A stretch of 52,020 nt of DNA from Mucilaginibacter sp. (GCA_028288305.1 JAQBOA010000098.1:1-52020); one strand, 5' to 3'; shown: positions 17,968 through 26,771, counted from the stretch's first letter. The notes: generated by a model from the sequence alone, not told the origin. Numbers and translations are program-made.

Positions 17968-19386
17968 CTAGCTGGCCGGTACATTGTTAAATAACGAAAT
18001 TAATCCCTCAGCCATTGTAGGATGTGTGAAGATCGCGTCCCGTAACAGCGTATAAGGAAGTCCGGCAATCATCGCAACCTGCACGGAAGCCATGATTTCC
18101 CCTGCCTCTGTACCGAAAGCGCTGAACCCGAGAATTCGGTCACTCGTGCTGTCTACAAGCGCTTTCATAAACCCCTGAGTTTCGGAAAGTGTCCGGGCCC
18201 GTAATATCGCACTAAACGGAATTTTCGCAAGACGATAGGAAATGCCACGTTCTTTCGCCTCCTTCTCACTCAAACCAATCCGTGCAAATTCCGGGTCAGT
18301 GAACATGCAAAACGGCACTTGTCTGCCGGTTGTGACACGATTACCGCCTAGAATATTCTCGGCAACAACGTTGAAATCATTTTTAGAGATGTGCGTAAAA
18401 TGCGGACTGCCGGCACATTCACCGGCTGCCCAAACATCGGATGCAGTTGTTTCCAAACGCTCATTCACTTTAATATAGCCATGGCTGGTTATTTCAACTC
18501 CCGCAATGTCCAGACCGATACCCTCCGTATTAGGTGTGCGTCCGGTGGCTATCATGAGATGAGAACCTTCGATGATCATATCTGAATCTTCCCGTTTGTA
18601 ACTGAGCTTCACCGAATCCCCGGACTGGCCTTCAACGCGTGTGACGTGAGCGTTTGTGAGAACCTCGATCCCCTCTTCGATGAACAAATTGTGCAGGGCT
18701 TGCGAAATGTCCTCATCTTCCTGATGAGCGAGGCTTGCATTGCGATCAATCACTGTTACCCGGCTGCCGAAGCGACGTATCGCCTGGGCGAATTCAATAC
18801 CAACAAACCCGCCTCCCAACACAATTAGATGTTCCGGAATTTGATCCAGTTCCAGCGCTTCTATGTGAGTCAGGGGATTTGCCTCTTGCAAACCTGGTAT
18901 CGTTTCGATAGACGCATGTGTTCCTGTGTTTATGACAACCTGCTTGCCGCGCAGTATACGAGCAGTGCCGTTTGCTAACTTAACCTCGATGGTTTTAGGT
19001 GCTATAAAACGTCCTTCCCCCATAATAAGATCAACGCCGCTTTTCTTGTATTGCTCCAGATGCAAGTCCACAAGGCCGACGACCATTTTGCGTTTACGTT
19101 CGCGAACTGCCCCCATGTTGATCTTCCAGTTGTCCTTGGAAATTCCGAACTCTTCGCTACGGCGGAAATAAGAAGCCACCTTTGCACTATGGATGATGTT
19201 TTTGCTTGGAAGACAGGCTATGTTGGGGCAGGCACCTCCGATGTATTTCCGTTCAATCACGGCGGTCTTCATTCCCTTTTTGCCCAAAGTCCAGGAAATC
19301 AGCTTGCCAGCCTCTCCGCTTCCCAGGATGACAAGGTCGTATTCTTCCGTTTCAGCACCTTGATCTTTGTTGTTTGTATTGTTCAT
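17968..19386 (-). CDS. FAD-dependent pyridine nucleotide-disulfide oxidoreductase (mercuric reductase-like)
   Basis: 472 residues, class I fold. FAD site LGSGEAGKLISW is near residue 21. The redox-active disulfide is C53/C58 in GGACPNIACLPSK. The NAD(P) site is VLGGGFVGIEFAQAIRRFGS, the second FAD contact is VWAAGECAG, and the C-terminal catalytic HPTMAEGL is present. It lacks the extra N-terminal metal-binding domain and the C-terminal CC pair of MerA, so mercury reduction is unlikely. It more resembles general disulfide or quinone reductases. GC-rich compared with its flanks. Confidence 0.88.
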   Translation of the reverse strand: MNNTNNKDQGAETEEYDLVILGSGEAGKLISWTLGKKGMKTAVIERKYIGGACPNIACLPSKNIIHSAKVASYFRRSEEFGISKDNWKINMGAVRERKRKMVVGLVDLHLEQYKKSGVDLIMGEGRFIAPKTIEVKLANGTARILRGKQVVINTGTHASIETIPGLQEANPLTHIEALELDQIPEHLIVLGGGFVGIEFAQAIRRFGSRVTVIDRNASLAHQEDEDISQALHNLFIEEGIEVLTNAHVTRVEGQSGDSVKLSYKREDSDMIIEGSHLMIATGRTPNTEGIGLDIAGVEITSHGYIKVNERLETTASDVWAAGECAGSPHFTHISKNDFNVVAENILGGNRVTTGRQVPFCMFTDPEFARIGLSEKEAKERGISYRLAKIPFSAILRARTLSETQGFMKALVDSTSDRILGFSAFGTEAGEIMASVQVAMIAGLPYTLLRDAIFTHPTMAEGLISLFNNVPAS

Positions 19387-19429
19387 AATGATGCTCTTTT
19401 TTTGATTGATGTTATGCCAATCAGGGGGG

Positions 19430-19568
19430 CTCGTTTAAGACCAGTAGCCATTGCCATACCTTATTACCCGCTGTTTTCAGCACTTCTTTGCGATCGCTGT
19501 TGTCTATCAAGAATCTTCTTTGGCTGATTTTTGTAAGATGGCGGGTAATCTCCATTATACCAGGGCAT
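19430..19568 (-). pseudogene. Frameshifted copy of the YdaT-like gene
   Basis: From the ATG at 19568 it reads MPWYNGDYPPSYKNQPKKI, identical to the intact gene at 11901-12083. It then shifts frame (LDRQQRSQRSAENSG, stop at 19464). Beyond this, matching nucleotide sequence continues (GCTACTGGTCTTAAACGAGC), showing small deletions. The upstream leader and the GAATAGCAAA/TTTGCTGTTC palindrome (19596-19621) are also retained. It is a decayed duplicate in the same orientation. Confidence 0.85.
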
Positions 19569-19833
19569 AGTTTTAATCTTTACGATATAACAACAGAATA
19601 GCAAACTTAGTTTTGCTGTTCTTGCTTGCCTTTTCCAAGTTTTACGCTCAAATAGCAGCCTGTTTTAAGTCAAGCAAGCAGGATGCTTGCAACATTTAGG
19701 TCTAAGTTACGCTACGCTAAACTCCAGATTAGAGTAGGAAAACAAAAAGTTAAGTATAAATAGTATATTTGAGTACAAACGTAAACCTTAATTATTCATG
19801 AAAGTCCAATTTACACAGGTCAAGCCCCCACTG

Positions 19834-19879
19834 TTCGAAGTTTGCAAACTTCGAACTATTATACCTACAGTTTAAAACT
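19834..19879. repeat. TGTTCGAAGTTTGCAAACTTCGAAC palindromic repeat, copy 1
   Basis: Palindrome built on GTTCGAAGTTTG / CAAACTTCGAAC, followed by TATTATACCTACAGTTTAAAAC. A second copy with the same tail is at 20600-20647, and a diverged one lies near 16728-16750. The rest of 19622-20025 shows no gene. Confidence 0.7.
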
Positions 19880-20025
19880 ACAAAAAAAAGCCCTCCTGCT
19901 TTGCTGAAGAGCTTTTCCACTACTTGACTCAAGACGTTCGACTATAGACTTAAGACTTTACTAATAACTAATACTTGCTGGCTACAAGCGCGTTCAAGAG
20001 AATTGGCGGAAAAAATCAGTAATTT

Positions 20026-20340
20026 TTAAACCATGGCCAAACCATACAATATTACCATAAGAGCGATAACAAAATAGATTGCCGATATTCCATAAAAGGT
20101 AGTCCACCCCAGCCAGTTTATAAATTGCTTTAACATTTGCACAATAGGATCTTCATTATCCTTTATTACCAGGAAACTGTTTAGTCGATTCCTCTCTGTG
20201 TTAATCCTTTTTTCTTCCTCATATTGGAAGCGCGCGGGATTAAGCTGTGCATTGCAATTTGGGCATCGTTCATCTATTTTACCTGTCCAGTTGCTCCATT
20301 TTCCGCAAACAGGACACTTTATTTCACTGATCTGACTCAT
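20026..20340 (-). CDS. Small zinc-ribbon membrane protein
   Basis: 104 residues. N-terminal zinc ribbon with CPVCGKWSNW (C9, C12) and CPNC (C27, C30). A charged helix (EEEKRINTERNRLNSFLVI) follows, then one C-terminal membrane segment (FYGISAIYFVIALMVILYGLA). No family recognised. The ribbon would face the cytoplasm and bind zinc or a partner. Monocistronic between repeats. Confidence 0.65.
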   Translation of the reverse strand: MSQISEIKCPVCGKWSNWTGKIDERCPNCNAQLNPARFQYEEEKRINTERNRLNSFLVIKDNEDPIVQMLKQFINWLGWTTFYGISAIYFVIALMVILYGLAMV

Positions 20341-20599
20341 GACACGGATTATTAAATTAAAAAACTGATTCTATTAGGATTATAATAACACCTTACTGTT
20401 GTAAAAGGTTTGATAGCTCACACTTTATTCGAATTAATTGATATCCGCTACCAGTGCTTATATTAAAATTAAGCAAAAAAATCGAAACAACGAAAGAACT
20501 TGCGAAATATTTTTAATTTTTATTTAAAATGTAAAGGTTGCTGTTGCCCCGGTAGCACTCGTAATATTTATCTACACCTTTTTAAGGTGCTGTCTTCGC

Positions 20600-20647
20600 T
20601 GTTCGAAGTTTGAAAACTTCGGACGATATACCTGTTGTTTAAAACTA
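20600..20647. repeat. TTCGAAGTTTGAAAACTTCGGAC palindromic repeat, copy 2
   Basis: Same unit and tail (ATACCTGTTGTTTAAAAC) as at 19834-19879. It abuts the 3' end of a hydrolase gene remnant, so the repeat may mark a breakpoint. Confidence 0.7.
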
Positions 20648-21079
20648 AATCTGCGGTCTCCTGACTAAGATCGGCTGCAAAACCCGCATGGAAGGTTTCC
20701 CTGTTAAAAAATATAACCCCCTTTTTATCCGGTGCTGTAACACACATTTTAGAATCCCTTGATTGAGTAGCTGCCCATTGATTTGTGGTTTCACCTTTAT
20801 CTGGCTGAAAAGCAGCTACATAAACTAATTTGACAACTTTAGGATGTACATAACGGCTTTCAAAATTTGTGCATATCCAACATTCAGGAGGCCAGCATCG
20901 ATCCGCTTTATTGCGTCGAATGAAGTGTTAAGCCCCGATTTAGCCGTAGTCGCATCTGCCGGTTTTGCCTTGCCGGATTGTGCATCTGCAGAGCCGATCA
21001 TACCAAGTTCGGCGGCAGCAATAGTCATCGCGGCAACACCCAAAAAGCGACGGCGATTATAGTTGAGTTTTTCTGACAT
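20640..21079 (-). pseudogene. Fused remnants of two alpha/beta hydrolase genes
   Basis: The first part (20862-21079) encodes a twin-arginine signal peptide (NRRRFLGVAAMTIAAAELGM) and the start of a secreted alpha/beta hydrolase, ending at ...DAGLLNVGYA before any catalytic motif. After about 20862 a different frame continues with RYVHPKVVKLVYVAAFQPDK and later RETFHAGFAADLSQE. That is the post-nucleophile segment of a second type of alpha/beta hydrolase. The GxSxG part is missing from both. The open frame from 21079 ends at 20825, giving at most an 84-residue chimera with no active site. Confidence 0.75.
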
Positions 21080-21254
21080 AATTTAAAATATTATTTGGGT
21101 TAATATTTAATGAGAGTCAAAAATCAAGATAAAAAAGTAAAAACCGGTTTATGCACTACGTCTAAACTTGCTTCTTTTCAATTGGTTTTCCATCCCATTG
21201 TTATTTTCTTGACTCTTGACTCGCCACGGTTAGCATGAGTTAAGGGAAAATAGC

Positions 21255-21444
21255 TTTTTCACCCTTTTTCCGGCTTGCCGGAGAGAGGGTCGACCAGCGA
21301 AGTCCTGATAGCTATCGGGATGAGTAATTGTGCGCCATGCATTTGCGCTAATGTCGCTCGTATAGTTTACTCACCCGGGTCTTTTCTGCCTTTCGGCGGA
21401 TCGACCACCCTCTCTTTTGCAAGCAAAAAAAGAGGGTAAAAAAA
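21255..21444. repeat. Paired-hairpin element (family D)
   Basis: The left end TTTTTCACCCTTTTTCCGGC, with TTGCCGGAGAGAGGGTCGACC, is mirrored by the right end, which holds CGACCACCCTCTCTTTTGC and AAGCAAAAAAAGAGGGTAAAA. Each end contains its own small hairpin. The core holds a copy of the GATAGCTATCGGGAT palindrome. No ORF. It fills the 403-bp spacer between the hydrolase remnant and the epoxide hydrolase gene. Confidence 0.7.
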
Positions 21445-21482
21445 TATTTTTCTCTTAACTTACTGACATTACCCTGCCCCGG

Positions 21483-22787
21483 TTAGCGCAATGACTTGAA
21501 TGCTGCACGAAGCTCTTCAGAGAAGAGTTCCGGTTGTTCCCATGCTGCGAAGTGCCCACCTTTGGCCAGCTTGTTGTAATAGATGAGCTTAGGGTACGCC
21601 CGTTCTGTCCAGCTTCGCGGGGCTTGATAAAGCTCATCGGGAAAGGCGCTCACCGCAACCGGGATGGTGACACCCTTCGGATCAAAGAAGGGAAGCTTGC
21701 TTTCCCAATAGAGACGAGCCGAAGAAATGGCTGTGCCTGTCAACCAGTAGAGCGTAATGTTGTCAACAATGTCGTCCCGGGTCAAACCTTCAGACTGACC
21801 GTTGAAAACGCGTGTAATGAGCGCGAGACTGACTGCGTCGTGGTCGAGCATCCAGGCGGCCAGGCCCACGGGTGAATCTTCAATCCCATACAGCGTCTGT
21901 GGCCGGTTCGCCATCTCGCTGGCATAGCCCAGGCCGTGCTTGTAGAAAAAATCGAGTTGATCCCACGCATGTTTTTCATCAGCTGAGAGGCCGGATGGTG
22001 GCGGGCTGTTGAATTGGAGTGCTTTCGAAACGTCGGGAGGAAGTGTGGCCGGCATGTTGGTATGAATGCCGATCAATTCGGGTGGCGCCTGCAGTGCCAT
22101 TTGTTCGGTAACGGCATTGCCCCAATCACCGCCCTGCGCTACAAACCGGGTATATCCGAGACGTTTCATCAGCACTGTCCATGCTCGTGCGATGTGTTGC
22201 GGGTCCCAGCCGGTAATGGTCGGCTTACCCGAAAAACCATAGCCCGGCAGTGACGGAATAACGACATCAAAAGCGTCTTCCGCTTTTCCGCCATAGGCAA
22301 CAGGATCAGTGAGCGGGCCGATGATCTTCAACTGTTCGATGATTGAGCCAGGCCAACCATGAGTGATGATCATCGGAAGTGCTTTCGGGTTTTTAGACCG
22401 CACATGGATAAAGTGGATGTCAACACCGTCAATATTCGTGATGAACTGCGGATACGACTTTAGCTTCGCCTCGCACTTGCGCCAATCGTATGCTGTTGCC
22501 CAGTAATTCGCGAGTGCCTTAATAGTAGACAACTGCACACCCTGGGATTGATCAGCGACAGTTTCCTTCTCGGGCCATCTTGTTGCCAGCACACGCTTGC
22601 GAAGGTCGGTGAGTGCTGCTTCAGGAATGTTGATGTGGAAAGGACGGATCGCCTCTAGGGTTTGGGCACTGGCTTTGGGGCTGTTCTGGGCAAAGCCTGG
22701 AGCGGTAAGCAGGATAAGTGCTCCTGTACCGCCAGTGATAATTGTATTGGTTAGTAGGGTGCATTTGTTTTTTTTAATTGTTTCCAT
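21483..22787 (-). CDS. Exported epoxide hydrolase (microsomal EPHX1-like)
   Basis: 434 residues. N-terminal hydrophobic signal-like segment (about 10-33, ending GFAQ). The EHN domain starts with IRPFHINIPEAALTDLRKRV. The oxyanion HGWPGS is at H142, nucleophile D221 is in QGGDWGN, and the catalytic histidine is H412 in AKGGHFAAWE. It should open epoxides to diols, probably in the periplasm. Last gene of the minus-strand operon beginning at yceI. GC-rich relative to flanks, suggesting transfer. Confidence 0.92.
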   Translation of the reverse strand: METIKKNKCTLLTNTIITGGTGALILLTAPGFAQNSPKASAQTLEAIRPFHINIPEAALTDLRKRVLATRWPEKETVADQSQGVQLSTIKALANYWATAYDWRKCEAKLKSYPQFITNIDGVDIHFIHVRSKNPKALPMIITHGWPGSIIEQLKIIGPLTDPVAYGGKAEDAFDVVIPSLPGYGFSGKPTITGWDPQHIARAWTVLMKRLGYTRFVAQGGDWGNAVTEQMALQAPPELIGIHTNMPATLPPDVSKALQFNSPPPSGLSADEKHAWDQLDFFYKHGLGYASEMANRPQTLYGIEDSPVGLAAWMLDHDAVSLALITRVFNGQSEGLTRDDIVDNITLYWLTGTAISSARLYWESKLPFFDPKGVTIPVAVSAFPDELYQAPRSWTERAYPKLIYYNKLAKGGHFAAWEQPELFSEELRAAFKSLR

Positions 22788-22833
22788 GATTTTATGATTT
22801 ATTGATGTAAAAAAATTATTCGGATATATAATT

Positions 22834-23673
22834 TTATTTAAAATCTGCCCCGGTAGTTATCGATTTCCACTGTTCTAATTCTGCAGACATTGCGGCCAGT
22901 TTTTCCGAAGCCCTGTTATAAGCATCATTCCCAAGAAACAGGTGCATCGGAGGTGCTGAGCTTTCAGCTAACTCCATAAATATTTTCGCCGCACGGTCAG
23001 GATCGCCTGGCTGCAGTCCGTTTGCCGAGAGGTAACGATCCTGCGTATTTCTTACTGCTTCATAACCCTCAATTTTGGGGGTGGTTAGAGCGAGTGAGTT
23101 TTTGGTCAGAAAACCTGTCCGGAAACCCGACGGTTCAACGATGGTAACCTTAATTCCAAATTCTTTGACATCCAGTGCAATCACTTCGGAAAAAGCAGCC
23201 ACCGCAGCTTTGGTAGCTGAATAGACAGACCAGCCGGGGGCACCTACAAAACCGGCCACCGAACCGATATTTATAATATAGCCCGATTTTTGACTGCGCA
23301 TTACCGGGAGGACACTCTTTACCACATCTATAGTTGCCAATACATTAACATTAAAAATGTTCCTGATATCCTGCTCCGCTATTTCTTCCACTGTTCCGGC
23401 CATTCCGTAGCCGGCATTGTTAACAACCACATCGATCCGCCCGAATGCCGCCAGCGTTTGCTGTATGGATTCATCAATACAATCAGGGTTATTCAAATCG
23501 ACAGCCAGCGGAAGAAAACGGTCCTTGTCTATCAATCCAACTGCCTGGCCCAGTGTGCGGGCGTCACGGGAAGTTGCAGCAACACGGTAACCGTGATCAA
23601 GCAGTTTTTTTACGAGGGTTAGTCCCAATCCCTGGGAGGCCCCTGTTACATACCATACTTTTGAAGTGTTCAT
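22834..23673 (-). CDS. SDR family oxidoreductase
   Basis: 279 residues, classical short-chain dehydrogenase. Cofactor motif TGASQGLG is at 10-17 and NNAG at about 85-88. The catalytic residues are S138 in INIGSVAG and Y151/K155 in YSATK. The C-terminal extension beyond the 250-residue core resembles ketoreductase-type SDRs that act on hydrophobic carbonyls. The substrate is unknown. It lies 35 bp after the nitronate monooxygenase gene and 46 bp before the epoxide hydrolase gene, in one operon. Confidence 0.92.
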   Translation of the reverse strand: MNTSKVWYVTGASQGLGLTLVKKLLDHGYRVAATSRDARTLGQAVGLIDKDRFLPLAVDLNNPDCIDESIQQTLAAFGRIDVVVNNAGYGMAGTVEEIAEQDIRNIFNVNVLATIDVVKSVLPVMRSQKSGYIINIGSVAGFVGAPGWSVYSATKAAVAAFSEVIALDVKEFGIKVTIVEPSGFRTGFLTKNSLALTTPKIEGYEAVRNTQDRYLSANGLQPGDPDRAAKIFMELAESSAPPMHLFLGNDAYNRASEKLAAMSAELEQWKSITTGADFK

Positions 23674-23708
23674 GACATTATCCTTTTAATATTTTTAATT
23701 CAGTTTTT

Positions 23709-24803
23709 TCATAGTGTTATGCTTTTTAAATGGTCAAAGTATGCTGTAGTTTCTTCGAGTATAGACCTCATCAGTTCAGCGGCTTTTGTATGTTTCAGTA
23801 CTGGTGCGATCTGGCCTCCCCAGAATAAAATCATACCCCAGTTTTCCTGTTCTATTGCCGCTTTCCTTAAATGCGACATAAAATGTGTTTGCAGCGGGAA
23901 TGGCAGAAAGCTTTTTTCCTGTTGGATCAAATCCTTTGCAATGCGGCTGGTTATTCCCCTGCCAAGTCTCCCGGTAAATGCCCGTGATAATGTGGTGTAC
24001 TTAGCCGCATCCGAAAACAACATCTGCTGGTGAATGGCTGTGGCATTAGATTCGTCGCAAGCAAGGAAAGCTGTGCCGATCTGCACGGCGTCCGCGCCGA
24101 GTGCAATTGCTGCGGCTACACCTTTCCCATTAGCAATACCACCTGCTGCAATAATCGGTGTTTTAACTTTTTCTTTAATCAACTGAAGCAATACAAACGT
24201 TCCTGTAGCAGATGATTCCGCCGATGCAAGGAATGACGGGCGATGTCCTCCCGCCTCAAAACCAGAAGCGATAATAAGGTCAACTCCGGCTGACTCAAGA
24301 ACTATGGCTTCGTCCAGAGTAGTCGCTGCCCCAGCGGTAACAATCCCGAGCCTGCGGCATTGTTCCAAAATATCAGCAGATGGGGTACCAAACATAAAGC
24401 TGAATACCGGCGGCCTCTGGTGCAGAATCACTTCCACCTGGTTTTCAAAGCGGGAACTGAACTGTGCAGGCTTTCCGGGCAAGTCAATTCCCAACTCATC
24501 AAAATAAGGCTTGAATAAAGTTTGGGCGTGTTTAAACCGCTCGTCTGAAACTGTGCCATCAACAGCATCGGTATCCGAAACCCACAGGTTAATATTGTAA
24601 GGCTTGTTGGTCACTGCTTTGATCTGCTGATCTACCTCGATGATCTCCTGTGGGCTTAATGTATAGGCCCCATAACCTCCAAGTCCCCCGGCATTTGATA
24701 CTGTTGAAACCAACTTGACAGATGACAGATTGCCGCCAAACGGCCCTTGCAGGATGGGATATTGAATCCCCAGTATTTCGGATGCTTTTGTTTGGTACCA
24801 CAT
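23709..24803 (-). CDS. Nitronate monooxygenase (2-nitropropane dioxygenase family)
   Basis: 364 residues, a TIM barrel binding FMN. The start LGIQYPILQGPFGGNLSSVKL, the central FEAGGHRPSF with the catalytic-type histidine, and the phosphate-binding IIAAGGIANGKGVAAAIALGADAVQIGTAFL are the family signatures. It oxidises alkyl nitronates such as propionate-3-nitronate, a detoxification role in the cytoplasm. 11 bp after the NTF2-like gene in the operon. Confidence 0.92.
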   Translation of the reverse strand: MWYQTKASEILGIQYPILQGPFGGNLSSVKLVSTVSNAGGLGGYGAYTLSPQEIIEVDQQIKAVTNKPYNINLWVSDTDAVDGTVSDERFKHAQTLFKPYFDELGIDLPGKPAQFSSRFENQVEVILHQRPPVFSFMFGTPSADILEQCRRLGIVTAGAATTLDEAIVLESAGVDLIIASGFEAGGHRPSFLASAESSATGTFVLLQLIKEKVKTPIIAAGGIANGKGVAAAIALGADAVQIGTAFLACDESNATAIHQQMLFSDAAKYTTLSRAFTGRLGRGITSRIAKDLIQQEKSFLPFPLQTHFMSHLRKAAIEQENWGMILFWGGQIAPVLKHTKAAELMRSILEETTAYFDHLKSITL

Positions 24804-24814
24804 AATGCTAAAAT

Positions 24815-25267
24815 TTAGTTGGACACGTCAGTAATCATTTTATTAACAATCACCCAGCGGTTATTGATTTTGTGAAACGACAGGAACTCATCATAATTGA
24901 ACTCATACATTTTAACATGCACTTTGGCAACAGCAATGGAATTAACCACATCAATAGAAATGATCGTTCCCTTAAAAGGTTTGCCGGAATCTTTCGGGCT
25001 TTGACGGTTTTTTACACCATCAAGGTACTGATCGAGGGTTTTGGCATAAGGCTGACCCTTAATATCTCCGAACAGTAAGGTGCCGGGATTAAAAATGTTT
25101 CCCAGGGTACCAATATTACCTTCATAGATACCTTTGAAGTAGTAATCTTCCAATACCTGAGTGATTGCTAATGAATCTTGCTGATTAGTTTCCATTTTCT
25201 TTAAATTTTGTGCTTTTGATACCAGCAAAGTGCATGACACAAAAGCGGTTAATAAAAGCGTTTTCAT
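24815..25267 (-). CDS. Exported NTF2-like (putative lumazine-binding family) protein
   Basis: 150 residues. Signal peptide MKTLLLTAFVSCTLLVSKAQ. The mature part AITQVLEDYYFKGIYEGNIG through FHKINNRWVIVNKMITDV is an NTF2-like fold of the 'putative lumazine-binding' type. No active site is identifiable. Its start lies one base after the stop of the SDR gene upstream, so translation is probably coupled. Unusual partner for the cytoplasmic enzymes around it. Confidence 0.8.
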   Translation of the reverse strand: MKTLLLTAFVSCTLLVSKAQNLKKMETNQQDSLAITQVLEDYYFKGIYEGNIGTLGNIFNPGTLLFGDIKGQPYAKTLDQYLDGVKNRQSPKDSGKPFKGTIISIDVVNSIAVAKVHVKMYEFNYDEFLSFHKINNRWVIVNKMITDVSN

Positions 25268-25268
25268 A

Positions 25269-26003
25269 TTAATTCAGATTATGTCCGGCTCCCATACCAC
25301 CATCTACGTTGATGATGGCGCCGTTAATAAAGTTACTCTTGGCAATGGTGTAAACCATTTGTGCAATATCTTCCACTTCGCCAACACGGTTCAGCAAATG
25401 TAAGCCTGCGCTTTGATCGGCATTATCACCATGCATTGGGGTGCGGATCGTGCCAGGCGCAATCGTATTCACCCTGATGTTGTCCTTACCAAACTCAGCT
25501 GCCAGCTGTATGGTAAGTGCATGTATTGCGCCCTTTGATGCCATTTGTGCAGTAATTGGTACTCCTCCAAGGGCGTGGTTTACCAGGGGTGTACCAATAT
25601 TGATCACTACGCCATCATGCTGCTTCAGCATTTGAGGAATAATGGCCTGGGTGGTAAAGTAGGTACCCTTTAGGTTGGTATTGAGGAACTTATCCAGATA
25701 AGCTTCATTCACTTCGAGGAAAGGCTTGGTTTCAAATATACCGGCATTGTTCACCAGTACGTCAGCCGAGCCAAATTTTTCAATGGCTACCGCTAAAAGT
25801 TTTTCACCGGTTTTTTTATCGCTCACATCGCCTGCTACCATAGCGAGGTTTACACCGCCGCCCAGTTCTTTATAAGCCCGCTCTAATTTTTCAGCAGTCG
25901 ACGAATTGATCACTACATTGTCGCCGTTTTCTAAAAAGTGACGGGCTATTTCTTTTCCAATACCTGATGAGGCACCGGTAACGATTATTGTTTGCTTCTT
26001 CAT
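25269..26003 (-). CDS. SDR family oxidoreductase
   Basis: 244 residues, classical SDR. TGASSGIG is at about 9-16, NNAG at about 86-89, and the C-terminal half keeps the Rossmann end ATGTIRTP-like (APGTIRTPMHG) and the usual NVDGGMGAGH ending. The active-site tyrosine position is read as a degenerate motif (ITAQMASKGAIHALTI), where the canonical YxxxK tyrosine is replaced by methionine. This may lower or abolish catalytic activity. Four bases after the tautomerase reading frame. Confidence 0.88.
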   Translation of the reverse strand: MKKQTIIVTGASSGIGKEIARHFLENGDNVVINSSTAEKLERAYKELGGGVNLAMVAGDVSDKKTGEKLLAVAIEKFGSADVLVNNAGIFETKPFLEVNEAYLDKFLNTNLKGTYFTTQAIIPQMLKQHDGVVINIGTPLVNHALGGVPITAQMASKGAIHALTIQLAAEFGKDNIRVNTIAPGTIRTPMHGDNADQSAGLHLLNRVGEVEDIAQMVYTIAKSNFINGAIINVDGGMGAGHNLN

Positions 26004-26007
26004 AATA

Positions 26008-26226
26008 TTATTTTCTATCAGCGGTAATCCCTTTTTCTCTCAGCACAGATACCTGTTCTCCGTTGTGCCCCCAATCGTCCAGGTCATATTCCTGGATTAC
26101 TACGTAGGTCAGTTGCGGGTCTTTATTTAATACATCACTGAGCAGATCGGTTACACCTTTTATCAGGGCTTGTTTTTGTTGTCATGTAACACCTTCGCGG
26201 GTTACTTCTATTTTCACGTATGGCAT
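26008..26226 (-). pseudogene. 4-oxalocrotonate tautomerase-like gene with in-frame stop
   Basis: From the ATG at 26226 it reads MPYVKIEVTREGVT, then TGA as codon 15 (26182-26184), then QQKQALIKGVTDLLSDVLNKD and on to LREKGITADRK and TAA. Everything else about the frame is normal for a 72-residue tautomerase (catalytic Pro after the initiator Met, Arg at 10). The TGA is one transition from CGA (Arg). It lies between yceI (26-bp gap) and the SDR gene (4-bp gap) in the operon. A sequencing error cannot be excluded. Confidence 0.85.
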
Positions 26227-26252
26227 GGCTTTAATTTTTATGCTAAAACAGC

Positions 26253-26771
26253 TTAAGCAGCTTTAGCGGTTACATTTACATTTAGATCAAAATCATTGTA
26301 GATCAGGGTGTCACCCAAATCCTTAAAGAAATTACCGGAGCGGAATTTCATTTCATATTTAGTGCGGTCAATTACCAGCTTGCCGGTTGCAGTTAACAGA
26401 TCTCCGTTTACATTGATCACCACATCAAAACCGGCGGGATGTGTAAGTCCTTTGATGGTCAGATCGCCTTCAACGTGGTTACCTGAAACTGAGGTGATCT
26501 CCAAAGTTGCTTCCGGGTATTTTTGAGTGGAGAAGAAATCATCAGAAGCGAGGTGACCAGCGAATTGCGCATTAGTTGCCGGATCGGTTACATCCAGTAT
26601 TTTGATAGAGGTAGTATCGATGACGAACTTACCGCCGGTAAGTTTACCGTCATTAAAAATGAGTTCACCTTCTTTAACGGCAATAGTACCGTTGTGGGCA
26701 CCGGTTACCTTTTTACCTACCCAGTCAATATTGCTTTGGGCGCTTACAATTTCGAATTTTTGATTTTCCAT
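26253..26771 (-). CDS. YceI family protein
   Basis: 172 residues, the full YceI lipocalin-like barrel: SNIDWVGKKVTGAHNGTIAV at the start, FVIDTTSIKILDV, then HLASDDFFSTQKYPEATLEI and DLTIKGLTHPAGF. YceI proteins bind polyisoprenoid or other lipids. No signal peptide is visible, so this one may be cytoplasmic, unlike E. coli YceI. First gene of the operon running to 21483, and closest to the two CRP-like sites. Confidence 0.92.
   Translation of the reverse strand: MENQKFEIVSAQSNIDWVGKKVTGAHNGTIAVKEGELIFNDGKLTGGKFVIDTTSIKILDVTDPATNAQFAGHLASDDFFSTQKYPEATLEITSVSGNHVEGDLTIKGLTHPAGFDVVINVNGDLLTATGKLVIDRTKYEMKFRSGNFFKDLGDTLIYNDFDLNVNVTAKAA

Noticed and set aside
17968..19386. Calling the flavin reductase a true mercuric reductase
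   Set aside because: The C-terminal Cys-Cys pair and N-terminal metal domain of MerA are absent, and no mer genes are nearby.
26182..26184. TGA in the tautomerase as selenocysteine or recoded stop
   Set aside because: No downstream hairpin resembling a SECIS element was seen, and the family has no cysteine at that position; CGA to TGA mutation is simpler.
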